Shown: piece by piece, positions 37,575 to 49,239 of the stretch | How positions within the stretch are numbered: the first letter of the stretch is position 1 | Layout: every line of letters starts with the position of its first letter | Assembly: GCA_001465935.1 (NCBI GenBank) | Contig: LNKV01000005.1 | Span: 62,001-126,000 of the forward strand | Direction: 5' to 3' | DNA from: Clarireedia homoeocarpa | Lineage: Eukaryota; Ascomycota; Leotiomycetes; Helotiales; Rutstroemiaceae | DNA length: 64,000 bases | Program-made: the position numbers and the translations under genes | Notes under the pieces: model-generated | What the model saw: the letters and a program-made list of their open reading frames with translations, nothing else | The model's database searches: none | Told to the model about the DNA's origin: nothing

Positions 37575-39428
37575 TCAATAACATTCCCCAACCCCACTCA
37601 ACCTCCTCGGTCGTCCCACCGATCTCGTCGATGGATCTTCTCCCTCGCGGAATCCATGACTTGTACTTGTTCTCCGATGAAGATTATGAGGAGTAGATAA
37701 GGAAGCCCCCCCGCTTTTCCGTCGTGGGAGACCTGATGGAATGGGGATTCCAGTGCTGTCGTTGCTGAGCGTTCCGCGACGCACAGGGGTAGAGAATTCG
37801 TGCTTTTTGTTTTCGTTGAGCCCGATGTACGATACGCTTTGAGAATAGGTGTGGCGCCCTTCGCCGTGTCTATCTGCATAGCTTCCACCCATACTTGACA
37901 TAGATCGTCTCGTGTCTGCAATTTGTGATTGTGGGTAATGGCCCATAGGGGTTCGTGCGCCGGGTCTTGTGGCTGCCGATCGACTTGGAGGACGCTCATA
38001 CGTGCTTGCGCTCGCTTGGCTACTTGCTCGGCTGTCGTTGCCGTCTCGATTTGCTATCGGCCCAAATGAAAGCCGACTAATTCCAGATAATCTTGGGATA
38101 TGTTTATTAGATGATGATGTATCATCTCCCGTCATGGATGATGTAGTGCTTGCGCTTGCTGTGCTTCCAGTAGTGCGTTTGCGATTTCTCATTGTAACGC
38201 TAGAAGGCATGTAAGACCCACCCATAGCCGATGTAGTCCTTGGGGATAGACGTGGCGGGGTCGTGACAGGTGCCGGTAGCTTCGATCTCACAGATTGTAC
38301 CTTCTTCTCTAGTCTCTGCATCTGTGCCGTCAGACTTCGAATATGCGTGAGTGAGGTAGAATTTGGTAGACCACGAGTAGGAGGAGCCTTTTGTCTTGTT
38401 TGGCGTATAACAGCAGGCGTCGCATTTCGCATTCTCGGGTTAGTGTTGTTGGCATTCGCTGTTCCCTGCGAGCTTCCCATGGTCGCAGATGCATATCGAG
38501 TACCAGAAGGCTTCGGTGTTGTACTTGAGTTGGCGGTTGGTAACTTTAACTTGCTCCTTGTTAGGTTTACGGGTGTTTTCAGAACAGGCCTCGCAGAAGA
38601 CGACGCCTCTGACATGGGCGGCGATGGGGGAGTGGGCGTTTCCGAGATAGTGTCATTGGTAGAAACGGATTTTGTATCTGGCGGGGTGGTGATGAGTGGA
38701 GATGATGCCCCGGATCTCGGAGAGCCATCGAAAGAAGGAGAATTTGGAGCGGTAAGATCGGTGAGATCAGTCGAAATGGTGGGATATTGTCGTTTTCGTA
38801 ATTTATCTTGCATGATGTCTGCCTCAACTTTGAGGTCCGATAGCTCATCGCGCAGCCGTTGAGTCTCGATGCGCAGTGTCTCTCTTTCCTTTTCGCCGAT
38901 CTTAATTTCCTCTTCCATCATGACCCCTCGCTCAATAGACATATTGTATTTCGACTCCACATCTTCCAAAGAGGAAAAGGTGTTTCGCGCCTGTCTCTCA
39001 ATATCGTCATTTTGTACCTCGATGTCGCGCAACTGCAGTTGCATGGTCCGGTTCGCATCTCGTAGTTCCGTAATCTCTTTCTGCAAAGCGTTTTGCGCAG
39101 CGTTTGCTTCGTTTTTCGACTGCTTGTATTTTTTCTGGGAAGAAAAATGCACGGGTCAGCCCAAATCCCTCCCCCTCAATTCTCCAGCTCCACCATGATG
39201 ATAACATACCTTCCACTCTTCCACTTCAAATCCCAGAGATTCCACCTTCTCCTGTAGTGACCGTTCTCTTCGCTCTGCAGCCTCTACATCCTTCTCCAGC
39301 TCCGCTTCCAGCTCTTGCGAACTCGCCTGAAATTCCGCTAGTTCCAACTCCAGCTGCTCATATTGCTGTTTGTAGTATGCAATCGCATCCACGGGATTCA
39401 AAGGCGGCGAAGACGGTGGTTCCGACAT
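37575..39428 (-). CDS. nde1: Nuclear distribution protein NudE homologue (dynein regulator), 592 aa
   Basis: Exons 39210-39428 and 37575-39134, one 75-bp intron with GTATGT donor and CAG acceptor. Residues about 15-190 form a long coiled coil, including YKQQYEQLELELAEFQASS and, across the splice, EEWKKKYKQSKNEANAAQ and RDIEVQNDDIERQARNTFSS. This is the Lis1- and dynein-binding coiled coil of the NudE/Ndel1 family. The C-terminal two thirds are Ser/Thr/Pro/Arg-rich and disordered, as in fungal NudE (RO-11). NudE helps Lis1 to load and activate cytoplasmic dynein for nuclear migration in hyphae. Length agrees with fungal orthologues. Confidence 0.92.
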
Positions 39429-40188
39429 CTGCGACTACCTTGTGATGGTGATCTTTCCTAAAATTCGTCGTCGTTTTAAATAAAGCCAATGTGTTGCGTC
39501 GCGCTAACATCCGTTCCCGCCACTTTTGAATGTTGTTGTCGTTGCTGATGGTAAACAACGACAGAGGGCGGGTCCAATGCTGTGTTCTGAGTTGTACTCG
39601 TAGGTCGTTACTGGTCGCAAAAATAAAACGTGAAAAGAGGGTCCCCCCCAAAGTACGGTCAAGTCCGTGGCGGGTTCAGAAGTGAAGTTTTGATAGTCTA
39701 TTCGTATTGTAATCGTAATGCGGTCGTGAAATTCTCCTTTTTTTCCGTGTCTCCCCCCTCAAAAGCAAACTTGAAATAGAATGATTAAAGGTAGGCGGGT
39801 AGATTGAAGTCGTTATTGTAAGAAAAAAAAAGGCAAAAGAATAGTTGAGCGCTGCTGGTAATGTCGTATCGAATCGAATAAGAAAATGCCTTGGTGGTTA
39901 TTGTCGTCGTAATGGTCGGGTCGAAGTTGCGGTATTTGGTCGTCGAATGTTCAGGTTTGAATGAATGAATGAGTGAGTGAATGAATGAATGTATTTGTTT
40001 ACTGGGTTTCTGGTCGTTCAGGTTGGCGTGGTAGTCGATCGGTCGATACTGCCGAGCTAGACAGACGACTGGACTAAGGTAAAGAAAGGTACAGATTGGT
40101 CGACCGGGGAATGGAAGAATGGAAAACGAAATAGTCGGAGTCTGGTGAAAACGAAATACTGGTAATTGAATTGATTGTGAGTGTCGTC

Positions 40189-40390
40189 GTAGATGGGGAG
40201 GTAGATGGAGAGGTAGATGGAGAGGTAGATGTAGATGTAGTTGTAGATGTAGTTGTAGATGTAGTTGTAGATGTAGTTGTAGTTGTAGTTGTAGATGTGG
40301 TGGTAGATGTGGTGGTAGATGTGGTGGTAGTTGTGGTGGTAGTTGTCGTAGTCGTAGCCGTAGTCGTAGCCGTAGTCGTTGTGGTTGTGC
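40189..40390. repeat. TAGATG/TAGTTG minisatellite
   Basis: About 200 bp of hexanucleotides (GGTAGA, TGTAGT, GTAGAT variants) with drift along the array, from GGAGAGGTAGAT units to TGTAGTTGTAGA and TGGTGGTAGATG, ending in GTAGCCGTAGTC. Confidence 0.88.
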
Positions 40391-40544
40391 ACGATTGGAT
40401 TAGTAGAAAGAAAAGAAAGAAGAACGAATGGTCGGTGAATGCAAAGATGGAGAAAAGAGAAGATGCCGTGAATACTACGAATGGCTTGTGAGGGTTCCAG
40501 GCGTGTCGTGGTATTCGGTGGCAGCTGGTAGGTGGTAGGTGGCA

Positions 40545-40612
40545 GGTGGGCGTGTGGGCGTGTGGGCGTGTGGAAGTGTGGGAGTGTGGGAGTGTGGGAG
40601 TGTGGGAGTTGG
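40545..40612. repeat. GTGTGGG(C/A)(G/A)T decanucleotide array
   Basis: Tandem GTGTGGGCGT copies pass into GTGTGGGAGT copies; G-rich on the plus strand. Confidence 0.8.
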
Positions 40613-40763
40613 GTGTGATCCGGGACCAGGAAGAGCGGGCAAGGCGAGAATGATGGAGGGTGGAGGGTGGAGGATGAAGGGTCGAGGGTGGAGGATGAAG
40701 GGTCGAGGGCAAAGAGTGATGAGTTGAAAGACAAATCGAGAGTTACCAGCAAAGCCACGATAA

Positions 40764-40809
40764 CCTCCTGAGTCCTGAGTCCTGAGTCCTGAGTCCCAAG
40801 TCCTGAGTC
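40764..40809. repeat. CCTGAGT heptanucleotide array
   Basis: Five to six near-perfect copies of CCTGAGT with one CCCAAGT variant. Confidence 0.85.
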
Positions 40810-40891
40810 TTCACCTCGACGAGTAGGAAGAAGTCGGAGAAGAAGCTGGCTCGTCGAATGTGTTTTGGTGTGACTTGATGAATCCCTGCTT

Positions 40892-41064
40892 TCCATGTAG
40901 TCTATGTATTCCATGTATTCCATGTATATGTATTCCATGTATTCCATGTATTTCATGTATTTCATGTATTTCATGTATTTATTCTATGTATTCCATGTAT
41001 TCCATGTATTCATCCATCTATTCATCCATCTATTCATCCATCTATTCATCCATCTATTCATTCC
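40892..41064. repeat. TGTATTCCA nonanucleotide and TCTATTCATCCA dodecamer arrays
   Basis: Two adjoining minisatellites. The first has about twelve copies of TGTATTCCA or TGTATTTCA; the second has four copies of TCTATTCATCCA. Confidence 0.88.
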
Positions 41065-41642
41065 CATCTCTCATGTTTATGCCCATACTATCATCATACT
41101 TAACTAGCTGCACGTGAATCTATGCTTTGCCTGCTGCACCTGCTCCTGCACCTGCATTCAATCAATAAATATCTCCACATGTACGCATGATGTACCTCGC
41201 TGCACCACCGCTAGCACTCCTTTTCCCGCGCCTCACGAACATATACATACGAAGTCTAGAGTACATACAATCCTCCCTTCCTGCCGTGCCTACCCAAACT
41301 CACCCAGCGGGGTGGAATTTTCTAATGCAAGAGAAGCAATTAATGTGGGAATCCCTTCGTAGGATCAACTACCCATTCCCTTCTTCACCGGCTCGAAAAA
41401 CGCATGGACTTGGAAAAGGCCCAATCTCAAGGGAAGGAGAGCGCGCATTCCCCTGCTTCATGCCCTGCGAATGTACCTTTTGTATGTATGTACAAAGTAC
41501 ATAGTACATAGTACACTTTGCATTTTATTCCTTGCATTTCACGCTGCATACATACCACGCTCTACCCAGCTGTACTTACTGTACTAAATACTAATACCCA
41601 GATGTACCCAGTCGCCTTGATCGAATGAGCCACACGTCCCTT

Positions 41643-41692
41643 CACCTGATGGCTTTTTGCTGCCTTTCACCTGATGGCTTTTTGCTGCGCTG
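41643..41692. repeat. 25-bp tandem duplication
   Basis: The unit beginning cacctgatggctttttgctg occurs at 41643 and again at 41668. Confidence 0.8.
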
Positions 41693-42131
41693 TACATACA
41701 AGGAAGTCAGGTGCCGCATGATATTTTTCTTGTTTTTTGTTTTTTTTTTTTGTTTTTTTTTTGTTGAGGGGGATGCTTTGTTACGTATGCAAGGGTAAGG
41801 AGAGAGAGTGTGTGTGAGTGAGTAGTAGGTAAGCAGAGTGAGCGAGCGAGAGAGAAAAAGCAACAGCCAGCCCCTCGTTCATACTATCGCTAACAATCCT
41901 TTACCCAAGTGGTGACTAGGTCATAAATATCACATCCCGACTGACTGGCCGACTCTTTTGACTCTCGTGTCGCAGCTGATATGTCGGTGAAGATATTCCC
42001 AACTAGCCGTCCTCGTACTTTCGTAGCTGTTAGTTACAATATCCTTACGAAGTACCAGCCACTTCCAAGAATCCCTCGCCAGAAAAGTTGTGATCGCTTC
42101 CTTTGTTCCGGTTGATAGCTCGGGAGATTGG

Positions 42132-42190
42132 ACGATTTGACTATTTGACTATTTGACTATTTGACTATTTGACTCTTTGACTCGTTGACT
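42132..42190. repeat. TTTGACTA nonanucleotide-like array
   Basis: Six copies of a 9-bp unit, ATTTGACT(A/C), in the 3' flank of the permease gene. Confidence 0.85.
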
Positions 42191-42511
42191 ATCTTCCAAG
42201 TTATCTATTTATCTACAGTACGAAGTAGCATACATCCCACTTCAGGGGTCCCTGGACATGGGAGATTCGCACGGTAGATCGCGCACTTTTTGTCTCACGC
42301 AAATGCGGCCTTGTTGATGGCTTTCTATTTTCGTCCAAGTTTCATTAAGTTGATGATAATTCGTTATTTCATGCTATAAGTTGCTCGCAAGTTATCAGTT
42401 AATTCGTTCAATCGTTCACGAAGAATACATTTCCCAGCTGAATGCGCTTCGGTCCTTCTTTCTATCTTTCTATCTTTCTTTCTTTTTTTTTTTCTTTCTT
42501 TCTTTCTTTCT

Positions 42512-44640
42512 TCAACCATGTTTCTTTTCCAGTCGGCTGCCCGCACGTGCTTCGTCGGAATTGGTACTCTCAACACCTTCCCCTACCCCTACCCCTGCTC
42601 CATCAATAATCCCCTCGATCTCCGGGCCGGAGAATCGTTTTCTGGCCGTGGTAAACCATGTAGCGGCTGCTACAAACATGATGACCCCGATGGCGGCCGA
42701 TGTATAATTCATATTGTCGCTAGTCACGGGAGACACGGAGGGGAAATTGAACGTGATGCATGCAAAGAGAAGGTAGGCGAGCCCAACACCATTGACCAGC
42801 AATGAAACCACGGGCTGCATCGCCCATGGTCCGGTCAATTGTCGATGGCTGCCGTTGAAATATGATATCAATCGAACTAGAAGCGGCATTGCGTAGGAAA
42901 GATAGAAGCCTTCGGTGGCAATCGCAATGACGGTATTGAACCCGGTGACAGTACCAAAATAGATACTGTTGAAAGCCATCTGAACGATAGCGCCGAGGAG
43001 AATTGCAACAACCGGGACTTTGTGCTTCGAGCTCACTTTGCTTATCTGTGAGGAAAAGGGTAGACCGCGGTCTCGTGCAAAGGCGTAAAGAGATCGAGAG
43101 CCTTCCGCAAGCAGCGCATTGGCCGATCCAACATTGATGACGACGATAATAGATGCAAGGAAACACGCCCCAACATTGCTATTGGTCGAGTCAAAGTAGA
43201 TTTGAATGAGTGGCACCAAGGTCGCAGTATTTGCAACCTCGTCGATATCTCCGACGCAAAAGCAAACGGCGACCAGGAAGATGAAACCGGTGATGGCTCC
43301 AATATAGACGGATAGCACCATCGCACGAGGAGCCTCTTTGCTCGCATCCTTCAGCTCTTCGGTCATGTGCGATGGTGCATCGTCTGGAAGCGAACGTTAG
43401 AACCGTTGGTGGAAGGTGATTCAAAAACAGTGAGACTTACAACAACACATGCCGAAAGCCGGTTGTAGTATACCAATGATCCCCGCCATCGCGGTACCAA
43501 AGCCAGTAAAGTTCTGGAAATCCTTAAAGACAAAGGAAGCAGTTTGTTTGCTGGTGTTGCACGCAAGGATGGTTACAATGGTTACAATAAATGAGGCGAT
43601 GTTGAAGATCAGTGCTGCCTTGGAGACTCTGTCTAGGATCCTTGAACCCCAAAGGTTGATGAACGTGGCCAGCAGGGTTATCGAGTAGGCAACAAGAACA
43701 GTGTGCCACCGTTGAATTTCATACGTTGGGTTGACGAGATTGGCCTGTCCGAGTATGAAGTTGGCTCCTATGAAGCCATTCGTGGCTCCCATGGCAAGTA
43801 TCCCTGCACCGCACCGCATTAGCAATTGCACACCAACAGTCATGAGATCGTCTGCCGTGTCACTGACCGATGATCATAAACCACCCTGTCAGATATGAAA
43901 ACTGCCTTCGGATGCTTTTCGGCGATAGTATGTAGACCCAAGAGTACTGTCCTCCGGCCACGGGATATTCTGAACACATCTCTGCCATCGAATATACCAC
44001 GCAAAGGGATACGCAACTGATGCCAATCCAGCCCCAGATCATCTAGATGTGACCCAGGTTAGCGATGTCGGGACCAGATCAACCAAGTCTTGTCATGCTT
44101 GACAAGGAGATGTCTCGGATGTGGTGAAACGTTCATGATGCTCACTCATGTCGTATCTCGAAGCTTCATACTCGACTGACTGATAGGGGAATTTAACACT
44201 TTCAGATGAAAGGTCACTCACTACCGGTGGTCCTCCAGCATGGATACCTGTAACAAGAACTCCACCGAGGGCACTCCAGCTGCACGTTCTCGTTAGAGTC
44301 CCATCTTGCCACGTTTTTATTTATTTATTTATTTATTTATTTTGCTGCCGATCGAGGCCGGTGTTAGGAATAATCGCACGACATACCAGGTAACAATGGA
44401 GAACGAGAAGCCAATCATTCCAAGCAAACTGAATGAACGTTTAAGCTCTGCACGTATCAGTAGATATTCGACTCATGGCCGAGGATCCCATGGGATCGGT
44501 TTTCGGTATCTGCAATGCACTGCGGTGGGAGGGAAGATGGGATAGAAAAGCTGGAACATACCAGGGCGATAGCCCATCGTCTCCAATGCGTTATCTTCAG
44601 CCACATGGTGGGGAAAGACTTTCCCGCCATCTTCATTCAT
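42512..44640 (-). CDS. APC-family amino acid/choline/GABA-type permease, 535 aa
   Basis: Six exons: 44562-44640, 44387-44447, 44222-44279, 43868-44042, 43441-43803 and 42512-43383; all joins keep frame. The joined N-terminal part reads LKRSFSLLGMIGFSFSIVT, a start typical of fungal choline/GABA permeases of the amino-acid-polyamine-organocation superfamily. GGPPVMIWGW, SMAEMCSEYPVAGGQYSW and MTEELKDASKEAPRAM are further family signatures; ASKEAPRAM lies in the conserved loop after helix 7. About twelve hydrophobic helices are seen. The substrate (GABA, choline, polyamine or amino acids) cannot be fixed. The protein acts in the plasma membrane or vacuole. A TTTA microsatellite sits inside the second intron (44318-44342). 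The ATG at 44640 was chosen because MNEDGGKVFPHH runs into the conserved core. Confidence 0.93.
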
Positions 44641-46924
44641 GATAGGACAATGTATGTATGTACTCGATCAATGACCACGGGGTTTGGATGAAACTGCTGG
44701 CTGGCACTGTAGATCAGGGAAATGAAGGCACGCACGTATGATTGCGGATTGCGCCAAAGTATTTATAAAAAGCTTCGAGAGCATACGTTCGAGCAACCAT
44801 CATAGATCCCTACCTTATTGGGGTGGTCATCGACGGGTAAAAGATGCAAGTTGATATGCCTTATGCAACAATGAAGGAGGGTCGTATCAAGTGCCATCCT
44901 AGTTAGATTTAGATTTTTAACTCGCGGTCCATTATATGTGGACAGTACGTACTGCTTCTTAGTGGGGAGATACAAAGGCTGAAGCGGCTCGAGGAAATAA
45001 GTCGAACCATTTTCATGCTGTCATTGTGCCCGGGGGTTTGATGTGTTTATCGCGGCCAGCACCAAGAGAGCTGACTTTGCTGATGGATGAAATGTATAAC
45101 TATCTATATCATTATCATCCTTACTTGTATAAGGCTGTCTTGGTGGTCGGAGCAAAAGAGGATAAGGATAGGAAATGTGCATGAAGGAGAAGATGCTTCG
45201 TAGTTTGTGGAGATCGACGGCGTCGGGGACAATTCCTTGGCTGAGGAGATATCAGCAATCATGGGTGGGTGGAGGGGTTCTTCAGGGGTTGGATAGTCCA
45301 ATCGAACGCTGATTGGGGAACGGCAAAAGTAATATTTTAGGCTTATCAGTCGCCGTTCCATCTCTTACTCACGCCAACTACATCGATATCTCTCTCAATC
45401 TTTGCCGGTTTGTTCATGCCAAGTTACCAGCCCGATTTTGGTTGTTCATCAGAACGTTCCTTATTACGTTTCTCCTCATGCTGTTTGCATATATGCATGG
45501 CCCAGCATCTTGGTCAATATTATCCTGCACAAATCGGATAGCCTCCTCGACCGCCTCCAAATCTTCCAAGAATATACCACGAGTGCACTGCAGAGCAGCA
45601 ATAACGTGGTCTGGTGCTGTGTGCGACAACACAGTCCCTCTAAGGATCGAGGGGAACTCCCTTGCTGTCTCTCATTCGGCATTACGAAGAATATGATAGG
45701 TTTGAGAATGTGATAGAAGGGGGTAGTACGAGGGTAAAGTATTGATTGTTTTCAAACATTCGAGAGGGACGGTGCATATGCCCGATCGATGAAGGCCGAG
45801 TCTCATGAACATCGGCATCAAACCGTCAGAGACCAGAAGAAGAGGTTCATGGGCGTGCGATGGTAGGCGACTCTCTCCCATCGATCCTCGAGGCAAGTGC
45901 CCATGAAGCTGCTTGACATTTGTATCAGCTTCGCAATGATGAATCCAGCAACTTTTGGAGGCAAACCAGCAACTATTTGAGGCAAATCAGTGCCAGAGAA
46001 TGTTCTGTTCACGGTACTCTTCTAGCCTTAGCAATTATTGATGATGCCTCTCGGCCCCACATGTTCTTCGCCGCGGGCATTCTTTCAGCAAACGTTTCTT
46101 CCGTCGGACATCCACATACGCAACGTCCAGCGCCTCTTTTTCTTTTTCTTTTCCTTTTCTTTTTATTTTTCTTTTTTTATTTTTCTTTTCCCCCTTTCTC
46201 TGTTCCATAAGGTATAAAGTGCGACCGACGGGAACCTGCACACCGCCTAGGATGCTGAGCTTCTACTCTGATCTTGGATTTCAAGCCATAATAATCCGAT
46301 TTCCTGGTCTTGTCGCACTGATCTACAGCACGTCGTACGGAAAATTCAATCCAATGGAACACCCTTCCAGAAACTGCAAGATGCCCGCATGTGCTACCCC
46401 GGATTTTGTCCGCAGCCTTGTGCATGATCTCACCAAACAACGACTGACTTGTATACTTGGCCCTGGTAATACACGACGTTCCTGGTACATGCCGACTTCA
46501 ATGGGAGTCATAAACAAGCTCACCAAACGCGGTCTTGGTCTTGGTCTTGGTCTGCAGTGGGCCGTCATAGATGAAAGCTTGGATGGAAACCTCACGCCGT
46601 GGTCCCCCGCAATATGATGAAGTTATGTGCCTCTTCCATACTGCTGCATAATCTGTTCTTGGCTGTTAGATACCAACTGGCTTAAAAAAGAGAATGTACA
46701 CCTACAAGCGGGTGCGTGTCCTTATAAGCATAAGCACCAGCATATTCATATTCGCTTTCGCTTTCGTATTCATTCATAAATTGTAAGGTTTTGTTTCCTC
46801 GTGGTGAATATGAGATAGACTATCTCTCAAGTCGGCTCTTTCTATTGCTAATCGCCAAGCGCTTCTTACCAATTAGTTGCTTGGGCCATCTGGTTGGTTG
46901 TCGCCCTTTCCAACTCTTCTCAAG
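44641..46924. other. Intergenic region, mostly empty
   Basis: About 2.3 kb. It contains the permease promoter side and the promoter of the isochorismatase-like gene. A T-rich polypyrimidine tract lies at 46134-46198. Apart from the minus-strand frame at 45414-45680, which has coding-like composition (reported separately), I see no gene. Confidence 0.5.
45414..45680 (-). CDS. Unassigned short open frame with coding-like composition
   Basis: A minus-strand frame ends at 45414 and reads through APDHVIAALQCTRGIFLEDL and AVEEAIRFVQDNIDQDAG, which looks like real helical protein. It lacks an ATG (the first possible start is TTG at 45632), and the frame closes upstream at a TGA near 45680. It could be the last exon of a gene, a decayed remnant or chance. 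No family recognised. Confidence 0.2.
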
Positions 46925-49239
46925 ATGGAAGGACCCAATGACCCTAGTGTTTACAAACACATTCGCAAATCCTCAATTCCCACAATCGATGCCAATACAA
47001 CGCCGGTCAATGATAAACATCAAAAGCTCTCGAGAAACTGCACGAGTCAGAGCGACGACCCCTCAATCAGAGATAAGGTTTATCTGTATGACGAAATCGA
47101 TGACATAAAATTTGAATTGCAGGCCAAGGCTGTGGACAAGCACAGCAAGCGGAGACCGTCAATCTCATTCCTTTCGAATTTGCTCTTTCACCGCAAACAA
47201 TCGCGTCCAATTTATATTTCGTCTCGTCACCAAATCTTCAGCATGCCGGCACCGGAGGCCGTCACCGCGGACTCTGAATGCACTCGAAACATGGACACCT
47301 TAACCAGTGGCAATGCAGCGTCTCTGCTTGATGGCCAGATTTCTGCTCGCCCCTACAATTGGCCTCATGATAGTTCTCTAGACAAGTCAACCACTGCATT
47401 GGTGATTGTTGATATGCAAAAGGATTGTAAGTCTAGCTTACCACTTTCTTGCTGGAACTTGCTGGCAGAAGCTCAGCAAACTCCAAATTTGTTGGTGTCG
47501 TGTCCAGATTCTATGGCTTCCATTTGCTTGAGCCAACCAAGCATTTCATGTCATGTTCACAAGACCTGCGGAAACTCAATGCACAATAGCATCGGATAAT
47601 TCACTTCTGCAGTTGAAAGATATGGCAGTCATATTTAGCCGAAGCAGCCATAGATTTTCTCAAATTAGGCATACATGCTAACCTATTTATAGTTGCGACA
47701 GATCAGGGTTACTTGGCACAACAAGGTATTGACAACAAGCCCATCATGGACATCATACCCAATGTAACAAAGCTGCTCAACTCCTGTCGCACGGCAGGAT
47801 TCCCCATTTACCATACGCGTGAAGGTCATCGGCCGGATCTATCCACTCTCTCTAGTCGTGAGAGGTTCAGGAGCAAAAATAATGCCTCGACTCTGGGTAT
47901 CGGTGACCCTGGACCACTGGGACGTCTCCTAATCCGTGGTGAGAAAGGTCACGAGATCATCGACGAATTGGCCCCTTTGGGCAACGAACAAATTATTGAC
48001 AAGCCCGGCCGTAGCGCTTTCCAACATACCGAGTTTAGGCTAATGCTTAATATTAGAGGTATCAAAAATCTCATCATCTGCGGCGTTACTACGGATGTTT
48101 GTGTTACCAGCACCATGCGGGAGGCAAATGATAACAACTTCGACTGCGTCTTGGTGGAGGATGCATGTGCTGCAGGTGTAGGAACACTCCATAGTGCTGC
48201 CGTAGAGTCGATCACAGAAGAAGGCGGTATATTTGGCGCAGTCACCACGGTCGCCAAAATCCAGGAGAAAATTGACCCAAAATCCTCATCGCCATCACAG
48301 AAGGTTTCTCAATCAAACATACATCCAGTAGATACTGTCCTACGAGATAGCTCTCAGTACAGCAACGGTATTTCTACCCAAGTCAAACCACCGTTTCCAT
48401 CAAGATCCACATTACGAGCGCGTGGAAGATCAGCAGAATGTACTCCATCACTTGGCAGTATAGAACTTCCTCTCTTTGTAGAAAAAACCGCAGTCACAGA
48501 TTTCATTGATGACGGCACCACGCAGCCGTTACGATACACGAGAGAGCGCGCAGCACCAGATCCTCTCATCGGTCATAAACGCAGGGACCCACAAATACTC
48601 AAACGCGGCACGAGAGGCGTGGCGTACAATGTGCAGAAGTCGGGCGCGGAGCCTATCACTACCAAATATGGGACTAGCAAACTCATTCTCAATGTGTCCT
48701 CGAGCAGCGAAGACGATGATGAGGATGCGGGGGTAGAGTTGGAAGTGGAGTCATCTGATGAGGCTCCTGTTTCTGTACCGGTGAATGAGGCTGTGCAGGT
48801 GAAGAAAGCACATGCGAGTTTGCCTGTTCGCACTGCAGTGAGCTCGACTCAGGTCCCGGAGGTTTTGGAAAAGAGACTTAGGAGTGCAATGAAAGGGAAT
48901 GAGAACGGGAACGGCGGGCAGGGAATTTTACCGAGTATGCGTGGCGGGAAGAGCACAATGGTAGTAGTAGGACAGAACCGGCCTCCTGTTGTGGCCGCTG
49001 CTGTGGCTGGTGTGGTGGGTAAGAGACGCATGAGGTCGAATAAGGAGAACGATACTTTAGAGCCGAGTGTGGGTCCTAGGACGGAGGCATCAGTATCACA
49101 AACTATTGTGCAGACAAGGGCAGCGAGTCAGGGACGGAGCGCTACTAGTGTGGGGGCGGGGAAAGAGCGGAGTGGAAGTGGGGGTGAGGGGGGCAGGAAG
49201 TGGGGATTTAAATCAGGGAGGTTGTCGTTCTCTGGGTAG
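46925..49239 (+). CDS. Isochorismatase-like cysteine hydrolase with long N- and C-terminal extensions, 682 aa
   Basis: Exons 46925-47426 and 47693-49239; the 266-bp intron has a GTAAGT donor and ATAG acceptor, and the join restores the family motif VDMQKDF. The hydrolase core spans about residues 145-365. The catalytic triad of the isochorismatase-like family is present: D163 (IVDMQKD), K271 (DKPGRSAF) and C304 (GVTTDVCVTST), with VLVEDACAAG after it. Members hydrolyse amides or ureides such as nicotinamide, N-carbamoyl compounds or peroxyureidoacrylate, so the substrate is open. The 140-residue N-terminal part and the roughly 315-residue C-terminal part are Ser/Lys/Arg-rich, with an acidic SSSEDDDEDAG segment and a KENDTLEP-like stretch, and look disordered. 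Core-only enzymes are about 200-250 aa, so this is unusual. The intron is long, and an extra small exon inside it is possible. Confidence 0.85.

Larger units (their letters stand above)
39429..42511. other. Repeat-rich intergenic region upstream of nudE
   Basis: About 3.1 kb holding the nudE promoter and the permease 3' flank, with no credible gene. It contains at least seven unrelated simple-repeat arrays, listed separately where clear. The 305-codon minus-strand frame at 40057-40974 is a translation of repeats. Confidence 0.6.

Noticed and set aside
40057..40974. Minus-strand ORF of 305 codons with MKYMKYMEYMEY and YNYNYIYN runs
   Set aside because: Pure translation of minisatellites; no domain and several frames are open in the same place.
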